Assembly: GCA_021785655.1 (NCBI GenBank)
Contig: JAJYET010000027.1
Span: forward strand, 1-36,401
Source: a bacterium
Lineage (GTDB): Bacteria > Chloroflexota > Dormibacteria > Aeolococcales > Bog-877
Direction: 5' to 3'
DNA: 36,401 nt
In this document: positions 15,904 to 24,301 of the stretch, piece by piece
Position numbering within the stretch: the stretch's first letter is position 1
Layout: the number at the start of each line of letters is the position of its first letter
Notes under the pieces: model-generated
Database searches by the model: none
Seen by the model: the letters and a program-made list of their open reading frames with translations, nothing else
What the model was told of the DNA's origin: nothing
Translations under genes and position numbers: made by a program

Positions 15904-18669
15904 ATGGCCGGGGTGGAGGTGGATGAGCCGGCGGTGATCGTCTTCCTGCCGGGTGACCCTCCCCGCCGGGGTCGGCTGGCGTTCGTCGGCCAGACCTGCC
16001 CTCTTCCCGGCTCCAGAGCCGGGCGGGTTCCCCTGGCGGTGCGCCGGGGGAGGGCGGTGCGCCGGGTGGAGGCCCCGGCGCGGCTCCTGGATCTCCCCAC
16101 GGCCCTGGCGTGGCTGGCCTCCCTTCCCGCGGACGGGACGGACTGGCCGGCCCTCTCGGCCTGGGCGCTGGCCGTCAAGGCCGGGCTGGCGGTCCTGGGG
16201 AGGGGGCGGCTGGTGCCCACGGTGACCGAGGGGGGATGGGATGGCTGGCGGGCCGGTCCGCTGGACGCCCGGGAGGAGGGCTGGCTGCGGCAGCTGGGCG
16301 CGGCCTTCCCGCCGGAGGCCCACTGCCTGGCGGCGCCGGGGACGGGGGCGCTCCGGGTCTGGCGGGCCGAGGAGCTGGTCCGGAGCTGCTGGGACGCCAT
16401 CGCCGACGTCCTGCCCCGCACCGCGGCGGCTCCCCTGGCCGCCGTGGGCGCCCCCTTCGCCGGCCGGCGGGCGGTGGGGGTAGGGGGGTGGCGGGAGTGG
16501 CTCCAGGAGGCGGACTCCGGGCTCCGCGAGGCGGCCCGGCCGGGGATCCGGCTGGAGCTCCCGCAGGAGGCCGGCGGGCGCTTCCTGGCCGTCCTCCAGC
16601 TCCGGAGCCACGCGGACCCCTCCCTGGTGGTGGAGGCCTCCGAGCTCTGGAGGGCGCCGGCGCCCGTCCTGCGCCGCTTCGGGGAGGCGGCGGAGACCGA
16701 CCTCTTGGTGGCGCTGCGGCGGGGGGCTCGGGTCTGGCCCCCGCTGGGGAGGGCGCTGGCGGCCGCCCACCCGGACCAGGTGGAGCTCGAGGACCAGGAG
16801 GTGGAGCTGCTCCTGGGACTGGCCGGAGAGCAGCTGGCCGGGGCTGGGCTGGAGGTCCTCTGGCCCGCCGAGCTGGGGGGCGAGCTCCGGGCGCGGGCCC
16901 GGGCGACCCCGCCCCCCCCGGGCTCCGGGGTGGAGGCGGGGTTCAGCCTGGACTCCCTCTTGGACTTCCGCTGGCAGCTCACCCTGGACGGGGAGCCGCT
17001 CACGGAGGCCGAGATGGACGCGGTGGCGGAGGCCAAGCGCCCGGTGGTGCGGCTTCGGGACCGCTGGTTGGTGCTGGACCCGGAGCTGGTTCGCCAGCTC
17101 CGCTCCCGGCCGCCCCGGATCACGGCCGCCGAGGCGCTGGCGGCGGAGCTGGGCGGGGGAACGGTGGAGATCGGCGGCCGGCCGGTGGAGGTCGTGCTGG
17201 AGGGGGCGGTGGCGGAGCTGGCACAGCGCATCCGCACCGCCGCCACCCCCTCCGAGGTGCCAGAGCCCCGGGGGCTGGAGGGCCAGCTCCGCCCCTACCA
17301 GCGCCGAGGCCTCGCCTGGCTCTCGGCCATGGCCGAGACCGGCCTCGGAGGCTGCCTCGCGGACGACATGGGGCTGGGGAAGACCATCCAGATGATCGCC
17401 CTCCACCTCCGGCTGGGCCCCGGGCCCACCCTGGTGGTGTGCCCGGCCTCCCTGCTGGGCAACTGGGAGCGCGAGCTGCACCGGTTCGCCCCCTCGGTCC
17501 CCACCCGCCGCTACCACGGCGGGAGCCGGTCCTTGGAGGAGCTGGCGGCCCAGGAGGTGGTCCTAGCCACCTACGGGGTGATGCGCCGGGACCGCGCCCA
17601 GCTGGCCGAGGTGGGCTGGAAGCTGGTGGTGGCGGACGAGGCCCAGCACGTCAAGAACCCCGACTCCCGGGGAGCCCGGGAGCTGAGAGCCATCCCGGCG
17701 GGCATCCGCTTCGCCCTCACCGGAACCCCGATCGAGAACCGGCTCTCCGAACTCTGGTCGATCCTGGACTGGACCACCCCCGGGCTGCTGGGGCCGCTGG
17801 AGCGGTTCCAGCGCCGCCTCGCCACCCCCATCGAGCGATACGGCGACGAGGCGGCCCGGGAACGGCTCACCCGCGTGGTCCGGCCCTTCCTGCTCCGGCG
17901 GCGCAAGGTCGATCCCGAGATCGCCCCCGAGCTGCCCCGGAAGACCGAGACCGACCTGCTGCTGTCGCTGACCGAGGAGCAGGCGACCCTGTACGAGGCC
18001 GTGGTCCGGGAGATCATGGATCAGATCCGGGAGTCCTCGGGGATGAACCGGAGGGGGCTGGTCTTCAAGCTGCTCACCGCCCTGAAGCAGATCTGCAACC
18101 ATCCCGCGCACTACCTCCGCCAGGAGGGACCACTCTTCGGCCGCTCCGGCAAGCTGGCGGCGGTGGAGGAGCTCCTGGAGATCATCGTCTCCGAGGGGGA
18201 CTCGTGCCTGGTCTTCACCCAGTTCGTGGAGATGGGCAAGCTGCTGGAGCGCCACCTGAGGTCGCTCGGGATCGAGACCGCCTTCCTGCACGGGAAGGTG
18301 GAGCCGCGGCGGCGTGACCAGATGGTCTCCCTGTTCCAGGAGGGGCGGGTCCCCGTGTTCCTGCTCTCCCTCAAGGCGGGCGGGGTGGGGCTCAACCTCA
18401 CCAGGGCCACCCACGTGATCCACTACGACCGCTGGTGGAACCCCGCGGTCGAGGACCAGGCCACCGACCGCGCCTACCGGATCGGGCAGGACCGTCCCGT
18501 CCAGGTCCACCGGCTGGTGGCGCAGGGAACCCTGGAGGACAAGATCGCGCTCCTCCTGGAGCGCAAGCGGGAGCTGGCCGACTCCATCGTGGGCTCTGGC
18601 GAGGCCTGGATCAGCGAGCTCGGCGACTCGGAGCTCGCCGAGCTGGTCTCCCTGCAGCGCTCAGCGTGA
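15904..18669 (+). CDS. SNF2-family DEAD/DEAH-box helicase
   Basis: 921 aa from ATG 15904 (no clear ribosome-binding site; GTG 15913 or 15919 are alternatives). The first 450 residues are the SNF2-associated N-terminal region found in bacterial HepA-like proteins. The ATPase core shows motif I 'DDMGLGKT' from Asp487, motif II 'ADEAQHVKN' with DEAQ at 578-581, motif III 'ALTGTPIENRLSELWS', motif IV/V 'LVFTQFVEMGKLLERHL' and 'LSLKAGGVGLNLT', and motif VI 'ATDRAYRIGQDRPV'. Such proteins translocate on double-stranded DNA and remodel nucleoprotein or RNA polymerase complexes; the exact cellular role of this bacterial group is not known. The stop overlaps the start of a SWIM zinc-finger gene (GTGA), a pairing seen often in actinobacteria and cyanobacteria. 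Confidence 0.93.
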   Translation: MAGVEVDEPAVIVFLPGDPPRRGRLAFVGQTCPLPGSRAGRVPLAVRRGRAVRRVEAPARLLDLPTALAWLASLPADGTDWPALSAWALAVKAGLAVLGRGRLVPTVTEGGWDGWRAGPLDAREEGWLRQLGAAFPPEAHCLAAPGTGALRVWRAEELVRSCWDAIADVLPRTAAAPLAAVGAPFAGRRAVGVGGWREWLQEADSGLREAARPGIRLELPQEAGGRFLAVLQLRSHADPSLVVEASELWRAPAPVLRRFGEAAETDLLVALRRGARVWPPLGRALAAAHPDQVELEDQEVELLLGLAGEQLAGAGLEVLWPAELGGELRARARATPPPPGSGVEAGFSLDSLLDFRWQLTLDGEPLTEAEMDAVAEAKRPVVRLRDRWLVLDPELVRQLRSRPPRITAAEALAAELGGGTVEIGGRPVEVVLEGAVAELAQRIRTAATPSEVPEPRGLEGQLRPYQRRGLAWLSAMAETGLGGCLADDMGLGKTIQMIALHLRLGPGPTLVVCPASLLGNWERELHRFAPSVPTRRYHGGSRSLEELAAQEVVLATYGVMRRDRAQLAEVGWKLVVADEAQHVKNPDSRGARELRAIPAGIRFALTGTPIENRLSELWSILDWTTPGLLGPLERFQRRLATPIERYGDEAARERLTRVVRPFLLRRRKVDPEIAPELPRKTETDLLLSLTEEQATLYEAVVREIMDQIRESSGMNRRGLVFKLLTALKQICNHPAHYLRQEGPLFGRSGKLAAVEELLEIIVSEGDSCLVFTQFVEMGKLLERHLRSLGIETAFLHGKVEPRRRDQMVSLFQEGRVPVFLLSLKAGGVGLNLTRATHVIHYDRWWNPAVEDQATDRAYRIGQDRPVQVHRLVAQGTLEDKIALLLERKRELADSIVGSGEAWISELGDSELAELVSLQRSA

Positions 18670-19895
18670 GGGCCTTCGGCGTCACCTGGTGGGGGAGGGC
18701 CTGGGTGGAGGCGCTGGAGGGCCGGGCGCGGCTGGACCCCAACCGCCTCCCCCGCGGCCGCAGCTACGCCCGCACCGGCCGGGTGGGGGAGCTGAGCATC
18801 GCGCCCGGGGTGGTGGAGGCGAGGGTCCAGGGGACCCGCCCCAACCCCTACCGGGTGCGGCTTCGGGTGAGGGAGTTCAGCGCCCCGGAGTGGCAGGCGG
18901 TCCACCTGGCGCTGGCGGTTCGCGCCGGCCACGCGGCGGCGCTCCTGGACGGCGAGCTGGACCCCGGGGTGGTGGAGGCCCTGGCCCAGGAGGGGGTCGA
19001 GCTCCTCCCCGGGCCGGGAGAGCTCGGCCCGGCCTGCAGCTGCCCGGACTGGGCCAACCCGTGCAAGCATGCCGCCGCGGTCTGCTACCTGGTGGCCGAG
19101 CGGATGGACCGGGACCCCTTCACGATCTTCCTCCTTCGGGGCCGGGATCGGGAGGAGCTACTGGCCGGGGTCCGGGCCCGGCGGGTGGGGCAGCCCGCAG
19201 GCCGGACCGGCCCGCGGGAGCCCGCCGGCGCCCGGGACCTCTTCGTACCGGCGCGGGAGGCGCTCCGCCCGCGAAGGTCCCGCCCCCCACTGCCCCGTCC
19301 GCTGCCGCCGCCGGAGCGGCCGGGACGGCCGGCGCCTCTCGCCGTCCCATACGACGAGGAGCTCGCGGATGAGCTGGTCGAGCTGGCCGAGGATGCCGCC
19401 CGGAGGGCTTTCGAACTCAGCTGGGGGCTCTCCCGAGGCGGCCTCGACCTGAGCCAGGAGGAGGACCTGGCCCGCCGCGCGGGGGCCCTTCTCGGAACCC
19501 CCGGATTCGACCGCTTCGCCCGCCGGGTGGGGGCCCGGCCCCGCCTCCTGCTGGGCCGGGCGCTGGCCTGGCGGGCTGGCGGCAGCTCCGCACTGCGGGT
19601 TCTGGAGGGAGAGACGAGAGAGCCCACCCCGGAGGAGCGGGACGAAGCGCTGATGGCCCTGTCCAGAGCCGCCGGACCGGTCGCGGTGCGCCGAGGGCGG
19701 ATGACCAGCCAGCGGGCCGGCCTGCAGCTCCGGCTGGGGGAGGACCGCCTCTGGTACCTGTTGGTCCGGGCGGGCCCCGGGTGGGAGATCCACGAGCCGC
19801 CCCAGGCCGACCCCGCGGCGCTGCTCCAGAAGTCCGGTCAGGCCCCGCGGGCGGGGGACCAGAAGCCGGTCAGCGGAAGAGCCAGGGAAGCTTGA
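18666..19895 (+). CDS. SWIM zinc-finger domain protein, partner of the SNF2 helicase
   Basis: 409 aa from GTG 18666, overlapping the helicase stop by four bases. The opening 'FGVTWWGRAWVEALEG' is typical of the family found next to SNF2 helicases. The SWIM motif CxC...CxH is present: Cys124, Cys126, Cys133, His135 in 'ACSCPDWANPCKHAAAVCY'. SWIM domains bind DNA or proteins; here the likely job is to guide or regulate the helicase. The C-terminal half contains an Arg/Pro-rich linker (about 175-225), then helical sequence without a known domain. The 3' end overlaps the convergent MgtE/CBS gene by 26 bp, so the two transcripts are antisense to each other at their ends. Confidence 0.88.
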   Translation: MRAFGVTWWGRAWVEALEGRARLDPNRLPRGRSYARTGRVGELSIAPGVVEARVQGTRPNPYRVRLRVREFSAPEWQAVHLALAVRAGHAAALLDGELDPGVVEALAQEGVELLPGPGELGPACSCPDWANPCKHAAAVCYLVAERMDRDPFTIFLLRGRDREELLAGVRARRVGQPAGRTGPREPAGARDLFVPAREALRPRRSRPPLPRPLPPPERPGRPAPLAVPYDEELADELVELAEDAARRAFELSWGLSRGGLDLSQEEDLARRAGALLGTPGFDRFARRVGARPRLLLGRALAWRAGGSSALRVLEGETREPTPEERDEALMALSRAAGPVAVRRGRMTSQRAGLQLRLGEDRLWYLLVRAGPGWEIHEPPQADPAALLQKSGQAPRAGDQKPVSGRAREA

Positions 19896-21177
19896 GGCGC
19901 AGCCCGCCCTCCTTGAGGGCGTCGATCACGTCGTCCGCCAGCACCCGGCCCTTGGGCCGGCCCTCCGGGTCCACCACCACCACCGAGGACGCCCGGGCCT
20001 CGGTCAGGCGGTCCACCACCTCGTCGAGGAACGCCTCGGGGTGGATCGTCACCGGCTCGGAGTCCCCCACCAGCTCGGAGAGGGGGGTCTGGTCCGAGGA
20101 GGCGAGCAGCTCGAAGAGGGGGACGTCGGCCAGCAGCCGCCCCTCCTCGTCCACCACCGCCACCGAGTCGATGTCCTGCCCGTGGGGCCGCTGCTGGCGC
20201 AGCCGCTGGCGCACCTCGGCCACCGTCTCCGCCGGTCGGGCCAGGGCCAGGGCGGTGGTCATGAAGCCCCCGGCCATGGTCTCCGGGTAGCCCAGGATCT
20301 CGGTGATCTGGCGGGCCGTCTCCGCCGGCAGCTTGGCGATGATGGCGTCCGCCTCGGCCCGCTCCATGTCCCGGAGGGCGTCCACCGCCTCATCCGGCTC
20401 CATCTCCGCCACCAGCTGGGCGGCCCGCTCTGGGGTGGTCTCGCGCAGCAAGTCCTCGATCCGCTCCGGCTCCATCTCCTCCAGGGCGTCCGCCACCGCC
20501 GAGGTGTCCAGCGCTCCCGTGAGCTCTTCCCGCGCGGGCCGGTCCAGCTCCTCCAGGAGGTCGGCGAGCTCACCGGGGTGAAGTCGGCGGATCCCCTCGT
20601 GGGGGAGCTGGAGGCGGAGCTCGGACCCCGGCTCCCCGAAGGGCTGGACCGCCGACCAGTCCACCAGCCGGCGGCGCTCGGCGGGGCTGCCCGCCAGGAG
20701 CCGCGCCAGGAGCGACCTGGGCCCTCCGGCCACCGCCACCAAGCGGATCCGGCCCATGACTTGGGCCAGGTAGAGCTCCTCGGCCCGCAGCACCTTGACC
20801 CCGTCCAGGTCCACCAGCTGCCGGCCCAGGACGTCCTGGACCAGCCGGAGCTCCCCCTCGCGGCGGGAGAACGGCTGGGCCTCAGCCCCCGCGGCCCGCA
20901 CCACCACCGCCCGCTGGTCCAGGCGCTCCAGCTGGGAGCTGGGATGGAAGAGCTGCTCCTCCCCGAGCTGGAGCACCACCCCGGTCACCGGGGGGTAGGC
21001 GTCGTTGCCGGTCCAGCGGACCACCACGTCCACCACCTTCCCCGCGCCCCGCCCCTCCTCGTCCGTGGCGGAGAGGGAGCGCAGCTGGGAGAGGGACACC
21101 AGGGAAGCCTGGACCGAGCGGGTGCCCAGCAGCCGGCGGCGCCGGCGCGGCCCCCGCCGCCTCGGGGTGGCGTCCAC
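19870..21177 (-). CDS. PRC-barrel / MgtE N-terminal / CBS-pair protein lacking the MgtE channel
   Basis: 435 aa from GTG 21177 (GGAG five bases upstream). Domain order by eye: PRC-barrel-like region about 25-175 ('GKVVDVVVRWTG', 'LVDLDGVKVLRAEELY'), MgtE_N helical superhelix about 215-320 ('LHPGELADLLEELDR', 'ALEEMEPERIEDLLRE', 'IIAKLPAETARQITE'), then two CBS motifs about 325-430 ('DSVAVVDEEGRLLADV', 'ASSVVVVDPEGRPKGRV'). In MgtE these cytosolic domains sense Mg2+ and gate the pore; here the five membrane helices are missing. The gene is divergent from an NRAMP-related transporter, so it may be a soluble Mg2+-sensing regulator for it. That role is inference. TATGCT near 21235-21230 may be its -10 box. 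Confidence 0.85.
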   Translation of the reverse strand: MDATPRRRGPRRRRRLLGTRSVQASLVSLSQLRSLSATDEEGRGAGKVVDVVVRWTGNDAYPPVTGVVLQLGEEQLFHPSSQLERLDQRAVVVRAAGAEAQPFSRREGELRLVQDVLGRQLVDLDGVKVLRAEELYLAQVMGRIRLVAVAGGPRSLLARLLAGSPAERRRLVDWSAVQPFGEPGSELRLQLPHEGIRRLHPGELADLLEELDRPAREELTGALDTSAVADALEEMEPERIEDLLRETTPERAAQLVAEMEPDEAVDALRDMERAEADAIIAKLPAETARQITEILGYPETMAGGFMTTALALARPAETVAEVRQRLRQQRPHGQDIDSVAVVDEEGRLLADVPLFELLASSDQTPLSELVGDSEPVTIHPEAFLDEVVDRLTEARASSVVVVDPEGRPKGRVLADDVIDALKEGGLRLKLPWLFR

Positions 21178-21249
21178 GTCAGCTCCGGGAGGAGCTGGGA
21201 GGACGGTCGGCGGGCGAACTCACCCTGGTAGCATATCGGTGCGCGCCGG

Positions 21250-21400
21250 GCTTAACCCCGAGATAACCTCGGCCCGGTGACCATCGGGTCGAGGCATGGA
21301 GGTGAGCATGGACGGGTCAAGTAGACCGCCTGGCAACCCCAGCCCCGCGCGCGCCCTGAGCCTCTCCTAGGACCCCAGGCCCCCGGCGTGCGCCTCGCAC
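21250..21400 (+). promoter_or_regulatory. candidate structured 5' leader of the NRAMP-related transporter gene
   Basis: The 252-bp gap upstream of the transporter contains a chain of small inverted repeats in the plus-strand RNA: CCGAG 21258-21262 with CTCGG 21268-21272; CCCG 21273-21276 with CGGG 21285-21288; GGTC 21315-21318 with GACC 21324-21327; GCCTGG 21328-21333 with CCAGGC 21375-21380. The single-stranded 'GGCAACCCC' at 21332-21340 recalls the GGCAACC core of SAM-clan riboswitches, but the rest does not match a class I know. A cis-acting metal- or metabolite-responsive leader is possible; covariation data would be needed to support it. Confidence 0.35.
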
Positions 21401-21429
21401 GTCGGAAGTGAAAGCCAGGAGGGCCGCAG

Positions 21430-23061
21430 ATGGCGAGAGAGCCCCGCCCGGTGGCGCCACCGGGCTCGTCGGTCCTGGACCCCGCCCACGAGGGCGAGAT
21501 CCGGGGAGCGTTGGGCCGGGTCCCGAAGTGGGACCCGGACCGGCCGCGGCCGCTGTCGCGGCGACTCTTGACCCTGGCCGCGATCATGGGCCCGGGCCTC
21601 ATCGTGATGGTGGGGGACAACGACGCCGGCGGGGTCTCCACCTACGCCCAGGCGGGCCAGAACTACGGATCGAGCCTCCTCTGGGTGCTGGTGCTCCTGA
21701 TCCCCACCCTGATCGTGGCCCAGGAGATGGTGGTGCGGCTGGGGGCGGTGACCGGGGTGGGCCACGCCCGCCTCATCCGGGAGCGCTTCGGCCGCTTCTG
21801 GGCCGCCTTCTCGGTGGGGGACCTCTTCCTGCTCAACTTCCTCACCCTGGTCACCGAGTTCATCGGGGTGGACCTCGGGCTGCGCTACTTCGGGATCACC
21901 CCCCTCTTCTCGGTGCCGGTGGTGGCGGTGGGGCTCCTGGCGATGGTGGCCACCGGCAGCTTCCAGCTCTGGGAGCGCTTCATGTTCGTCTTCATCGTCA
22001 CCAGCCTGCTCATGTTCCCCCTGGCCGCCCTCTCCCACCCCTCCGCCGGGCCGATCCTCACAGGGATCACCCACCCCGGGGTGCAGGGGGGCTTCAGCTC
22101 CACCTCGGTGCTCTTCGTGATCGCGGTGGTGGGGACGACCATCGCCCCCTGGCAGCTCTTCTTCCAGCAGTCCAACGTGATCGACAAGCGGATCACCACC
22201 CGCTGGCTCCGCTACGAGCTGGCCGACACCTCGATCGGGGCGGTGCTCACCACCGCCGGCGCCGCCTGCCTCATGGTGGCGACCGCCTTCGCCTTCTCCC
22301 ACACCCACCTGGCCGGCAACTTCGGCTCCGGGCTCACGGTGGCGAGGGGGCTGTACCACGCCGCCGGACCGGCCTCCGGGGCCATCTTCGCCGTGGTGTT
22401 GGTCAACGCCTCGGTGATCGGGGCCTCGGCGGTGACCCTCGCCACCTCATACGCCCTGGGGGACATCTTCGGTCTGCGCCACTCCCTCCACCGCAGCGTG
22501 GGAGACGCCAAGGGGTTCTACCTCACCTTCGCCGGCCTCATCGCCCTGGCGGCGGCGGTGGTCCTGATCCCCGGTGCCCCCCTGGGGCTGATCACCACCG
22601 GGGTCCAGGTTCTGGCCGGGGTGCTGCTGCCCTCGGCGATCGTCTTCCTGCTCCTGCTCTGCAACGACGCCGAGGTGCTGGGGCCCTGGGTCAACACCTT
22701 CCGCCAGAACGTGGTCGCCAGCGTCATCGTGGGGGTCTTGGTGCTGCTCTCCTTGATCCTCACCGTGACCACGGTGTTCCCTCACGTGCCGCTGGGGCCC
22801 TTCACGCTGGCCACCACCATCCTGGGCGCCCTGGTCCTGGGGGCGTTGGGGGTGGACTCCAGACGCCGGACGCGGGGCGCCGAGCGCCAGCGGATGGTGG
22901 AGGGAGACCGCCAGGCGTGGCGGATGCCACCGCTCCCGACCCTCAGGCCACCCCGGTGGTCCCTCGGCCAGAGGGTGGCCATGTACGGGCTGCGCGGCTA
23001 CCTGGTGCTGGCGGTGCTGGTGCTGGGGCTCAAGATCGGGCAGCTGGCAACCGGCCACTGA
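21430..23061 (+). CDS. NRAMP-family (SLC11-related) metal transporter, probably Mg2+/Mn2+ type
   Basis: 543 aa from ATG 21430, preceded by AGGAGG. The protein has about 11-12 hydrophobic membrane segments after a 45-residue hydrophilic N-terminus. Classical NRAMPs coordinate Mn2+/Fe2+ through DPGN in TM1 and MPH in TM6. Here TM1 reads 'VGDNDAGGVST' (DPGN becomes DAGG, residues 65-68) and TM6 reads 'GTTIAPWQLF' (MPH becomes APW, 239-241). Loss of the coordinating Asn and Met, replaced by Gly and Ala, is the pattern I recall for NRAMP-related Mg2+ transporters (NRMT). The divergent MgtE/CBS neighbour also suggests Mg2+. The C-terminus has a basic cytosolic stretch (about 475-520) and a final hydrophobic helix. 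Substrate is inferred; the family is secure. Confidence 0.88.
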   Translation: MAREPRPVAPPGSSVLDPAHEGEIRGALGRVPKWDPDRPRPLSRRLLTLAAIMGPGLIVMVGDNDAGGVSTYAQAGQNYGSSLLWVLVLLIPTLIVAQEMVVRLGAVTGVGHARLIRERFGRFWAAFSVGDLFLLNFLTLVTEFIGVDLGLRYFGITPLFSVPVVAVGLLAMVATGSFQLWERFMFVFIVTSLLMFPLAALSHPSAGPILTGITHPGVQGGFSSTSVLFVIAVVGTTIAPWQLFFQQSNVIDKRITTRWLRYELADTSIGAVLTTAGAACLMVATAFAFSHTHLAGNFGSGLTVARGLYHAAGPASGAIFAVVLVNASVIGASAVTLATSYALGDIFGLRHSLHRSVGDAKGFYLTFAGLIALAAAVVLIPGAPLGLITTGVQVLAGVLLPSAIVFLLLLCNDAEVLGPWVNTFRQNVVASVIVGVLVLLSLILTVTTVFPHVPLGPFTLATTILGALVLGALGVDSRRRTRGAERQRMVEGDRQAWRMPPLPTLRPPRWSLGQRVAMYGLRGYLVLAVLVLGLKIGQLATGH

Positions 23062-23640
23062 GGGGCGGCGAGGACGGCCGGGCGCCTCGGGGGAGGCTTC
23101 CGTGCGGCGCGGGCTTCGCTGCCCCTGGCGGAGCGGCAGACGAGCCCCGGGACACAGGCCTTGGTTTGCTGCCTCGGTCGGTACCTGGGCCCCTCATGAA
23201 AGGGCCTAAGGGACGGCCCGACGCCGCGAGCGCAACCTCCGGGCGCGGAAGGTGATGAGCGCGACCCGGCCGCCTCGGGCCACGCTGTGGCCCGAAAGGG
23301 GAGCTGACCGCGACAGGACGGCCCCCGAGCACCTCCGCCACAGCCCAGCCGGCGAGGTGAGCCCGCTCCGCCACGGAGACGACCAACCCCCGCGGAGACG
23401 GTCGCCGGCCGCCCGGGCGGGCCGAAAGGCCGAGGGGGGCAGTGGCCGCCCTGCCCTGTCGCGGCCGATCACTCGCCTCATGCCAGCCCGCCAAGGGCCA
23501 CACCTGCCAGAGGCAGCCGGCCCAGCTCAGCAGACCGCCGGGTGGCACTTGCCCCGGAGGGTGGTTGCTCTTCGTCCATCGCTCCCCCTCGGCTTGGGCG
23601 GTGGACAACGACAGGACCAGGGGCCCATGGCGCGGGGCCG
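23062..23640. other. GC-rich intergenic region with strong hairpins
   Basis: About 580 bp without a supported gene. Notable inverted repeats are CGGGCCAC 23276-23283 with GTGGCCCG 23287-23294 (8-bp stem, 3-base loop) and a GGCC-GAAA-GGCC hairpin near 23417-23428 with a GNRA-type loop. GGGCCC/GGGCC arms flank CTCATGAAA near 23188-23205. These could belong to a terminator of the transporter gene or to an unannotated structured RNA. RNase P, tmRNA and SRP cores were looked for and not found. Confidence 0.35.
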
Positions 23641-24015
23641 TCACGCGGCGCCCGCATCCAGGCCCCAGCTCACGACCTTGAGGGGGTGGATGCGCAGCAT
23701 GGCACCGGCGGGCCGGCCGTCCACCTCGGCGGTCTCGACAAGGGCCTCGGCCCAGCCCCGGACCATCACGGCGCGGGGGCGCCACGGGGGAAGCACGTCG
23801 TCGACGACCAGGGCCACCAGCGGGTTGGCGACGGCGTTTCGGAACTTCGCCGTGCGGGCGAAGTCGCGCCCGGTGACGTCGATCGTGTCCGTGGCCGGGT
23901 TGTAGGACCAGCCGAGGGGGACCACGTGCGGCAAGCCTTCGGCGTCCACCGTGGCCAGACGCCCCAGCCGGCGCTCACCGAGGTAGGCCAACTCAGCGGC
24001 GCTGAAGACGCTCAC
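23641..24015 (-). CDS. PPOX-class oxidoreductase, probably F420-dependent
   Basis: 124 aa from GTG 24015, overlapping the upstream small gene by GTGA. The split-barrel flavin/deazaflavin-binding fold is shown by 'ERRLGRLATVDAEGLPHVVP' (residues 14-33), 'GRDFARTAKFRNAVANP' (49-65) and 'VMVRGWAEAL'. The short length and the 'RLATVDAEG.PHVVP' pattern match PPOX-class F420-dependent enzymes, which reduce unsaturated or quinone-like substrates. A fused FO synthase gene lies about 3 kb away, so the genome likely makes F420. FMN use cannot be excluded. It is in an operon with a small membrane protein, divergent from a MarR regulator. Confidence 0.85.
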   Translation of the reverse strand: MSVFSAAELAYLGERRLGRLATVDAEGLPHVVPLGWSYNPATDTIDVTGRDFARTAKFRNAVANPLVALVVDDVLPPWRPRAVMVRGWAEALVETAEVDGRPAGAMLRIHPLKVVSWGLDAGAA

Positions 24016-24215
24016 GCCGCGGCCTGAGGTTGGCGCCCGGCACTCCGCAAGGCGGCCCGCCGATAGACAAGCGTGGCCAGCGCGGCGGCCATGAGAAGCA
24101 ATCGCGGCAGCGGCCCCAGTGCCTCCCCGTTCCCCCGGTTGGCGGAACCCGGCTCGCTTGCAGCTCCGATCGGGCGGGCGGCGCGGCGGTGCTCGACCTG
24201 CCTTGGACTGTACAT
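24012..24215 (-). CDS. small single-span membrane protein
   Basis: 67 aa from ATG 24215, with AAGGAG seven bases upstream and a consensus-like promoter about 40 bp further. The stop overlaps the GTG of the PPOX gene (GTGA), so the two are coupled. Residues about 35-52 ('LPRLLLMAAALATLVYRR') form one hydrophobic helix bounded by basic residues; the N-terminal half is hydrophilic and Arg-rich. No family is recognised. Its place between promoter and PPOX gene, and good translation signals, argue that it is real. It may anchor the PPOX enzyme at the membrane, but this is speculation. Confidence 0.6.
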   Translation of the reverse strand: MYSPRQVEHRRAARPIGAASEPGSANRGNGEALGPLPRLLLMAAALATLVYRRAALRSAGRQPQAAA

Positions 24216-24246
24216 CGGCCCACTCCTTGCCTGGCGAATAGTTCTA

Positions 24247-24277
24247 AAGAGTCCGTTATCAAGAGGACGATACTCTT
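24247..24277. promoter_or_regulatory. inverted repeat, candidate MarR operator
   Basis: AAGAGT (24247-24252) and ACTCTT (24272-24277) form a perfect inverted repeat, with nested GTCC (24251-24254) and GGAC (24265-24268). It covers the -10 region of the minus-strand promoter and touches its -35, and lies 24 bp before marR. Binding by the MarR protein would repress the divergent operon and probably marR itself. Confidence 0.5.
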
Positions 24278-24282
24278 GTCAA
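24255..24282 (-). promoter_or_regulatory. sigma70-type promoter for the small membrane protein/PPOX operon
   Basis: On the minus strand TTGACA (24282-24277) is followed after 16 bases by GATAAC (24260-24255). The predicted start site is about 30 bp before the AAGGAG ribosome-binding site of the small membrane-protein gene. The -35 matches consensus exactly. Confidence 0.65.
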
Positions 24283-24301
24283 CCGCTGGTAGGATGGGAC
24301 C

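Noticed and set aside
24030-24300. Long plus-strand frames across the marR upstream region
   Set aside because: They lack ribosome-binding sites and conserved content, and would cover a well-formed divergent promoter and operator.
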